In this document: positions 13,022-14,908 of the stretch, in pieces | Layout: the number at the start of each line of letters is the position of its first letter | How positions within the stretch are numbered: position 1 is the first letter of the stretch | Source: an uncultured Burkholderiales bacterium | GTDB taxonomy: Bacteria > Pseudomonadota > Gammaproteobacteria > Burkholderiales > Burkholderiaceae_C | Direction: 5' to 3' | Length of the DNA stretch: 14,908 bases | Assembly (NCBI GenBank): GCA_903925445.1 | Contig: CAIYFE010000078.1 | Location: 1 to 14,908, forward strand | Translations under genes and position numbers: made by a program | The notes under the pieces: model-generated | Told to the model about the DNA's origin: nothing | The model's database searches: none | The model's input: only the letters and a program-made list of their open reading frames with translations

Positions 13022-14908
13022 ATGATGGAAAACAAAAATTCAACGCACTGGTCGGGCGATGCTTGGGGCGGGTTTGCTGCCATGTTGGTGGCGTTGCCGT
13101 CGGCGATTGCTTTTGGCGTGACCATCTTCTCCCCCATGGGTTCTGATTTTGCGGCCAAAGGAGCCTTGTCAGGCATGTTGGGTGTGGCAGCTCTGGGTCT
13201 CATTGCTGCTGCGTTGGGCGGCACGCAGCGTCTTATCTCTGCGCCTTGTGCTCCGGCAGCGGCGGTGTTGTCGGCGCTCACCATTCAAATGATGCAAGTC
13301 CACAGCGATGCAGCGTCTATTTTGTTGACGCTGTTTTTGGTCAGCATTGCCAGCGCCTTGGTGCAAATCAGCATGGGTTTGTTGCGCATTGGTGAGTTGA
13401 TCAAATTCATGCCCTTTCCCGTGGTCAGCGGATACCTCAGCGGCGTGGGGTTTGTGATTGTGCTCAGTCAGTTGCCCAAATGGTTGGCGTTGCCCAAAGA
13501 AATGCCGCTGTTGCAGGGCGTGTTGACGCCCTCGATTTGGCAAACCCCTAGCTTGTTGATTGGCATTGCCACGGCTGCCGTCATGCTGGCGGGGCCACGT
13601 TTGAATCGACAAGTGCCTGCCGTCATCCAAGGCTTGCTGGCGGGGGTGGTGGTTTATTGGGCGCTGGCTTTCACTGATTGGCCACAGTTGCAACACTTGC
13701 AAGGCAACCCCTACATCATTGGCTCTTTGCAAATGAGCGACAAAGGCATGGTGCAAGAGTTGCAAAATTCTTGGTCGCAGTTCATGGCGTCGCATTGGCC
13801 TAGTTTTGAGCAAGTGCTGTATCCCGCGCTGACCTTGGCCGTCTTGCTGTCGATTGACACTTTAAAAACGTGCGTTGTGTTGGATGCGCTGACGGGTTCA
13901 CGGCACAACTCCAACAAGGAACTCATCGGGCAAGGCTTAGGCAATTTGACCGCGGCGGCGTTAGGTGGCATTCCGGGGGCTGGCACGATGGGAGCCACCT
14001 TGGTCAACAAAGCCAGCGGTGGCACGACCCACTGGTCAGGTGTTTTCCAAGGTGCATGGTCATTGCTGGCGATTGTGGTGTTGACACCTTTCATCGCTTG
14101 GGTGCCAGTTGCAGCCTTGGCCGCGTTGCTGGTTGTGGTGGGCGTGAAAATGATCGACTGGAGTTCGATCCGATTTTTGAAATCCAAGGACACCGTGCTT
14201 GACTTTGTCATCATTGCCTCGGTGGCCGTGGTGGCCAACACGGTGAGCTTGATTGCTGCTTCAGGATTTGGCGTGGCGTTGTCGGTGGTGTTGTTCATGA
14301 ATGAGCAAATTCACACCGACACCATTCGCCGCAAGATGTACGGCAATCAATTGTTTTCCTCCCGTGCGCGGGGTGAACAAGAGCGCAGCTTACTCAAAGC
14401 CATGGGCGAGCACACGGTGGTGTTTGAGTTACAAGGCAGTTTGTTTTTTGGCACCACAGATCAGCTGTACTGCGCGATCGAAAAAGAGCTGAAAAACACC
14501 CAGTTTTTGGTGCTCGATTTCTTGCGGGTGCAGTCCATCGACATGACCGCAGGACACATGATTGAGCGCATTCGCAACATGTTGGCCGATAAAAATGCAC
14601 GCCTTGTTTTGACCCGTGTGCCCGACCATTTACCCAGTGGCCGCGATTTGCGCACCTACGTGGATCACATTGGGTTGTTGTCTGACCGCACGGCCAAAAT
14701 TTTTGGTGAGCTTGATGATGCTTTGGAGTGGATCGAAGAAGAAACCCTCAAGCTGGCAGGCCATGCCCATGTTTCTAAAGAAGGCTTAAAGCTGCGCGAG
14801 TTTGAAATTTTTCATGGCTTGAGCGACGAAGAATTGCAAGCACTTGAGCAATGCGCAACCCACCGCAGCTATGCCCAAGGCGATTTGATTTTTGGCGCCG
14901 ACACCCCA
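13022..14908 (+). CDS. SulP-family anion transporter with STAS and cyclic-nucleotide-binding domains (3'-partial)
   Basis: Inner-membrane anion transporter of the SulP/SLC26 family; substrates of relatives include sulfate, bicarbonate and dicarboxylates, and the substrate here cannot be told. The frame stays open for 629 codons to the window edge. Residues 1 to about 435 hold many hydrophobic segments, with LVALPSAIAFG near residue 25 and the family signature GGIPGAGTMGATLVNKASGG (315-334). A cytoplasmic STAS domain follows (about 464-575; HTVVFELQGSLFFGTTDQL and the SIDMTAGH loop at 505-512). From about 592, LREFEIFHGLSDEELQAL and YAQGDLIFGAD are the opening of a Crp-type cNMP-binding domain, cut by the edge. 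Two adjacent ATGs (13022, 13025) are possible starts; plsC ends one base before. Confidence 0.92.
   Translation, partial: MMENKNSTHWSGDAWGGFAAMLVALPSAIAFGVTIFSPMGSDFAAKGALSGMLGVAALGLIAAALGGTQRLISAPCAPAAAVLSALTIQMMQVHSDAASILLTLFLVSIASALVQISMGLLRIGELIKFMPFPVVSGYLSGVGFVIVLSQLPKWLALPKEMPLLQGVLTPSIWQTPSLLIGIATAAVMLAGPRLNRQVPAVIQGLLAGVVVYWALAFTDWPQLQHLQGNPYIIGSLQMSDKGMVQELQNSWSQFMASHWPSFEQVLYPALTLAVLLSIDTLKTCVVLDALTGSRHNSNKELIGQGLGNLTAAALGGIPGAGTMGATLVNKASGGTTHWSGVFQGAWSLLAIVVLTPFIAWVPVAALAALLVVVGVKMIDWSSIRFLKSKDTVLDFVIIASVAVVANTVSLIAASGFGVALSVVLFMNEQIHTDTIRRKMYGNQLFSSRARGEQERSLLKAMGEHTVVFELQGSLFFGTTDQLYCAIEKELKNTQFLVLDFLRVQSIDMTAGHMIERIRNMLADKNARLVLTRVPDHLPSGRDLRTYVDHIGLLSDRTAKIFGELDDALEWIEEETLKLAGHAHVSKEGLKLREFEIFHGLSDEELQALEQCATHRSYAQGDLIFGADTP

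Noticed and set aside
1..14908. tRNA/rRNA genes, CRISPR arrays, insertion sequences, phage or defence genes
   Set aside because: No repeat-spacer pattern, transposase, integrase or structured RNA signature was seen. The window is densely packed with housekeeping genes of uniform composition.

Overview
The window looks like chromosomal housekeeping DNA of a betaproteobacterium, most likely Burkholderiales and probably a Comamonadaceae-type freshwater organism. The basis is the dusB-fis pair, the rubredoxin / ThiD-like / hemL cluster, the yqgE-ruvX-pyrR-pyrB-pyrC' string and the protein sequences themselves. The genus is an inference and cannot be fixed from here. Sixteen protein genes fill almost the whole window. 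No tRNA, rRNA, IS element, CRISPR array, prophage or integration scar is visible, and no gene-free stretch exceeds about 60 bases.

Left block (1-4100, + strand): dusB (5' end outside the window), fis, purH and a GTG-started RhlE-type DEAD-box helicase. They are packed with an 8-base overlap or 7-9 base gaps and probably co-transcribed. A short DUF6172-like gene (4097-4438, - strand) converges on the helicase. Its Shine-Dalgarno sequence sits inside a possible hairpin.

Middle block (4496-8455): hemL and a divergent ThiD-like kinase are translationally coupled on the - strand (TGATG overlap). A 58-residue rubredoxin diverges from them on the + strand. A class I DNA photolyase (- strand) converges on the rubredoxin and diverges from yqgE.

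Right block (8477-14908, + strand): yqgE, ruvX, pyrR, pyrB, a dihydroorotase-like pyrC', a PlsC-type acyltransferase and a SulP anion transporter. Three of the six junctions are 4-base ATGA overlaps and the others are gaps of 1-7 bases, so this reads as one long operon. The SulP gene carries STAS and the start of a cyclic-nucleotide-binding domain and runs off the right edge.

The most informative points are three. The dihydroorotase next to pyrB has lost nearly all metal-ligand histidines, so it is probably the non-catalytic partner of aspartate transcarbamoylase, as in pseudomonads. The ThiD-like kinase has substitutions at several positions that bind hydroxymethylpyrimidine in true ThiD. 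The SulP transporter has a fused cNMP-binding module. No wholly new system was found.
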